DNA from: Rhizobium sp. ZPR4
Lineage (GTDB): Bacteria; Pseudomonadota; Alphaproteobacteria; Rhizobiales; Rhizobiaceae
Length of the DNA stretch: 64,000 bases
Assembly (NCBI RefSeq): GCF_040215725.1
Contig: NZ_CP157968.1
Span: 1,488,001-1,552,000, forward strand
Reading direction: 5' to 3'
The translations under genes and the position numbers were made by a program. Numbering within the stretch: the stretch's first letter is position 1; every line of letters starts with the position of its first letter. Shown in pieces: positions 61,319-64,000 of the stretch. The notes under the pieces were generated by a model, which made no database searches, was not told the origin of the DNA, and saw nothing but the letters and a program-made list of their open reading frames with translations.

Positions 61319-62638
61319 TCAGAATCCCATTGGAGGGGGAGGACCACCACTGCTGCTCTTGGTGGTCGCGGTGCTCGCCTCGCCGACGACCACATTCTCT
61401 CCCTCGGAGAGACCAGACAGGATCTCGGCCGAGACATTGTTGTTGAGGCCGACCACGACGTTGCGACGGATCCGCTTGCCGTTGTCGCTCACAACCTGAA
61501 CTGTGTGGGATCCTTCCGCTGATTTGGCGCCCAATGCGGAGGAGGGGATGGTGAGCACACCTTTGGCCTGGCCGAGAATGATGTGAACCTCTGCCGACAT
61601 ATAGGTGCGAAAATAATTATCGGGGTTCGGCACCGCAAACACACCGTTGTAGTAGATCGCCGAGGTCGATGATGACGATGTCGTACTGCTGCTCGACGAC
61701 GTCGTGGTGGATGACGAGGTGACGCTGCTGTCGCTGGTGATCGATTCAGGTGCTGGCTCGATCGACTGCAATGTGGCGTCATACCGGGTACTCGGATCAC
61801 CAAGGATGGTGAAATAGATCGGCTGCCCCACCTTGACCTTGACGACATCGGCTTCGGAGATCTCGGTGCGAATGATCATCGTGTCGAGTTGTCCAAGGAC
61901 GACGATCGTCGGCGCTGATTGCGCTGCGTTCACCGTCTGGCCCTGCTGGTTGACGATGGCGAGCACCGTACCGTCCATCGGCGCTGTGATATGCGTGTAG
62001 GAGAGGTTGGCGCGCGCGGTTTCGACCGCGACTTCGGCCGATGTAATTTGCGCGTCGAGAGCGGCAATTTGGGCAGTAATCTTCTTGACGCTCGCTTCCG
62101 CGCTGTCGAGGTCCGCCTTGGAGCCCGCCTGGTTGCGGAATATCGTCTGCTGGCGGATGAGCGTCGTCTGTGCGTTTTCAAGATCGGCCTCGCTTTCCTG
62201 GCGTTGTGCCCTCACGTTCGCCAGGGAAGCCTGAGCGGTCTTCAGGTCGTTGCTCTGTGTGGTCGAGTCGATTTCGGCAACAAGGCTGTCCTTCTTGACG
62301 GTATCGCCAAGCTTGACATGAAGTGCCGTGATCCGCCCGGAGACCTGTGCGCCGACCGCGACCAGCTTGATCGGCCTGAAGGTACCGGATGCAAGCACCG
62401 CCTCCTCGACATTGCCCCGCGTCACCGGCGCCGTGATGGCCGACGTCGTCTGCTGATCGAAATAGCCATATCGGAAAGAGAGAATGGCGATTGCGGCAAG
62501 GGCAATGAGACCGGCATAGAGCATGTGCCGCGGTCTGATGCTGCGCTTTGGCGGCGTTCTGGCGGGAGGAGGGCTTGTGTCCTTGGCCCGTTTCGGGCTG
62601 ACGGTCGCCGGTGCCTTGTGTTCCAGGGTGTTCAGCAT
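61319..62638 (-). CDS. macA: MacA-type periplasmic adaptor
   Basis: A 439-residue membrane-fusion protein. The start is the ATG at 62638 (MLNTLEHKAPATV), four bases from the end of the outer-membrane factor gene. One N-terminal membrane segment (HMLYAGLIALAAIAILSF) is followed by the lipoyl/barrel region GTFRPIKLVAVGAQVSGRITALHVKLGDTVKKDSLVAEI, a coiled-coil hairpin (LKTAQASLANVRAQRQESEADLENAQ) and beta-barrel parts. At about residues 297-325 there is an unusual Ser/Thr-only run. It links MacB to the outer-membrane factor. Confidence 0.92.
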   Translation of the reverse strand: MLNTLEHKAPATVSPKRAKDTSPPPARTPPKRSIRPRHMLYAGLIALAAIAILSFRYGYFDQQTTSAITAPVTRGNVEEAVLASGTFRPIKLVAVGAQVSGRITALHVKLGDTVKKDSLVAEIDSTTQSNDLKTAQASLANVRAQRQESEADLENAQTTLIRQQTIFRNQAGSKADLDSAEASVKKITAQIAALDAQITSAEVAVETARANLSYTHITAPMDGTVLAIVNQQGQTVNAAQSAPTIVVLGQLDTMIIRTEISEADVVKVKVGQPIYFTILGDPSTRYDATLQSIEPAPESITSDSSVTSSSTTTSSSSSTTSSSSTSAIYYNGVFAVPNPDNYFRTYMSAEVHIILGQAKGVLTIPSSALGAKSAEGSHTVQVVSDNGKRIRRNVVVGLNNNVSAEILSGLSEGENVVVGEASTATTKSSSGGPPPPMGF

Positions 62639-62642
62639 GAGA

Positions 62643-64000
62643 TTATTTGGCCTTGGCCAGATGTGGACCGGTGTCGGCGTCAACGACGACAGATGTGGAG
62701 ACATCGACCTGTCCGTCCCAGCCTCCACCTAGCGCCTTGTTGAGTGCGATATAGTCGGTAGCGATCGATGCTCTGCTCTCGATTGCGTTCTCCTCAGCGC
62801 TATAGAGCGAGCGCTCGGCATCCAGCACATCGAGAAAGTCGACAACGCCAGCTTTGTTCATCGTGTGTGAGAGGTTCGAGGCGCGGCGATAGGAACTGCT
62901 TGAAGAGACCAGCTTGCCGTATCTCAGCCGTTCCTGGGTCAGCGATACGATGGCATTTTCGACATCTTCCATGGCGGAGAGAACGGCCGACTGGTAGGCG
63001 ATGAAGTATTGATCCCGCTCGGCCTTGGCAACGTCCACGGCGGCCTTGAGCTGTCCGCCCTGGAAGATCGGCACCGTCAACGTCGGGCCGAATGTCCATC
63101 CGATGGAGGACTTCTTTGCGAGATCACCGATACTGGCTGCCGATGATGAAATGTCGCCGGTCAGGGAGATTGACGGATAACGATTGGCTTCGGCCTGACC
63201 GATCTTCGCGGTATATTGCGCAAGCTGCCGTTCTGCGAGGCGAACATCCGGCCGAGAAGTCAGAATATTGGCGGGAATGCCGACGGAGACATTCGTCTTG
63301 GGGCTCGGGATTGGACCGCCGCCCTTCAGCCTGTCCTCAAGCGTGGCCGGAGGCTTGCCGAGCAGCACGCCCAGGCGATGGACGGCTTCCGAATAAGAGA
63401 TTTCGTAGGTCGGGATATCCGCCTCCGTGCTATTGGCGAGCGCGTCGGCTTTGGCGGTATCGACGCCGGTGGCGCTGCCCGCCTTATATTCCTCATGGGT
63501 AAGAGCTGCGCTTTGGCGCTGCGATGCGGCAGTGCGCTTGGCCAGATCACGCAGCGCCTGATATTCGCGTGCCTGAACATAATAGGATGCGACATCGCCG
63601 ATCAGGGTCAACATGGTGTCGCGTAGCTGCTCATCCGCAGCATCGACGCCGTATTTCGCTGCTTCCGCGGCGCGTTTGTTGCCGCCGAAGAGATCGAGCT
63701 CCCAGCTGGCGTCGAATCCCCCGTCATATAATGTGGAAAAGGTCGCATCGGTCGTACCGCCTTCCGCAGCCGACGTGCGTGTGCGCGCCGCTGAAGCTGT
63801 TTCCGACGCCGTTGGCAGCAATGCACCCTTCTGTTCCCGATAGGTGGCGCGTGCCTCTCGAATCTTTGCCTTGGCTGTCGCAACATCAAGATTGCTGGCG
63901 ATCGCCTCTGCGATGAGCGCATCAAGGGTCGGATCCTTGAGCTGTTTCCACCACTGCGACAATTGCGGGGCCTGCGAAGGCTTGCTTGCAGCCTTGCTGC
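62643..64000 (-). CDS. Outer-membrane efflux factor, TolC/NodT family (5' end beyond window)
   Basis: At least 452 residues; the frame stays open through 64000 toward its start, so the N-terminus (signal peptide, possible lipobox) is missing. The visible part begins ...KAASKPSQAPQLSQWWKQLKDPTLDALIAEAIASNLDV. Family features are DASWELDLFGGNKRAAEAAKYG, ILTSRPDVRLAERQLAQYTAKIGQAEANRYPSISLTG, GPTLTVPIFQGGQLKAAVDVAKAER and FLDVLDAERSLYSAEE. It forms the trimeric channel for the MacAB pump in the same operon. Confidence 0.92.
   Translation of the reverse strand, partial: SKAASKPSQAPQLSQWWKQLKDPTLDALIAEAIASNLDVATAKAKIREARATYREQKGALLPTASETASAARTRTSAAEGGTTDATFSTLYDGGFDASWELDLFGGNKRAAEAAKYGVDAADEQLRDTMLTLIGDVASYYVQAREYQALRDLAKRTAASQRQSAALTHEEYKAGSATGVDTAKADALANSTEADIPTYEISYSEAVHRLGVLLGKPPATLEDRLKGGGPIPSPKTNVSVGIPANILTSRPDVRLAERQLAQYTAKIGQAEANRYPSISLTGDISSSAASIGDLAKKSSIGWTFGPTLTVPIFQGGQLKAAVDVAKAERDQYFIAYQSAVLSAMEDVENAIVSLTQERLRYGKLVSSSSSYRRASNLSHTMNKAGVVDFLDVLDAERSLYSAEENAIESRASIATDYIALNKALGGGWDGQVDVSTSVVVDADTGPHLAKAK

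Overview
The window looks like chromosome or megaplasmid DNA from a Rhizobium-group alphaproteobacterium. Supporting signs are the high GC content, a dctA/dctBD locus with a sigma-54 promoter, an Omp25-type porin, DUF1127 and DUF982 proteins, a rhizobial intergenic palindrome pair, and a CUCCUCCC-loop small RNA. Names rest on recognising protein motifs by eye; no database search was run.

Region 1 (1-17.1 kb, minus strand plus one divergent regulator) is a D-apiose catabolic island. It holds a partial apiosidase-like gene, a CUT1 sugar importer without an ATPase, DhaL/DhaK, ApnL (apionate lactonase), ApsD (apiose dehydrogenase), a ribose-type ABC importer with a DUF2291 lipoprotein, ApnO (apionate oxidoisomerase), OiaK (3-oxo-isoapionate kinase) and a RuBisCO-like protein (OiaX/OiaT type). 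A divergent FadR-type GntR regulator faces them. A shared motif, TGGTATAATGAGT or close variants, precedes each of three minus-strand transcription blocks and is the likely operator. The genes form a plausible route: glycoside uptake and hydrolysis, or apiose uptake, then oxidation, lactone opening, oxidoisomerisation, phosphorylation, and decarboxylation or cleavage by the RuBisCO-like protein.

Region 2 (17.2-31.6 kb) is mixed. It has a small membrane protein, UppP, the thiamine salvage operon thiM-thiE-thiD with a TPP riboswitch and a trailing SDR, a DUF1127 gene followed by a four-hairpin RNA with CUCCUCCC in every loop, a YghU-type glutathione transferase, an orphan PLP-fold protein, the dctD-dctB/dctA C4-dicarboxylate system, a Nudix hydrolase and a small HTH protein.

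Region 3 (31.6-33.6 kb) is gene-poor and partly AT-rich, with one DUF982 protein and a strong 13-bp hairpin. It separates region 2 from the surface-polysaccharide genes.

Region 4 (33.6-56.7 kb) is an outer-surface and capsule (K-antigen-like, ABC-dependent) cluster. It has an Omp25-type protein, a Hint-domain protein, three glycosyltransferases (one a double-domain fusion), a TPR protein, two KpsE-like co-polymerases, KpsM, KpsT, a KpsC-like dual Kdo transferase, a KpsD/Wza-like export lipoprotein, two FkbM methyltransferases, an AraC regulator and several proteins of unknown function. A short DUF4214-like module recurs in three of the proteins.

Region 5 (56.9-64 kb) has an OmpR-type two-component pair convergent with a macA-macB-outer-membrane-factor tripartite efflux operon whose first gene runs off the right edge. 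No tRNA, rRNA, CRISPR array or intact insertion sequence was seen.
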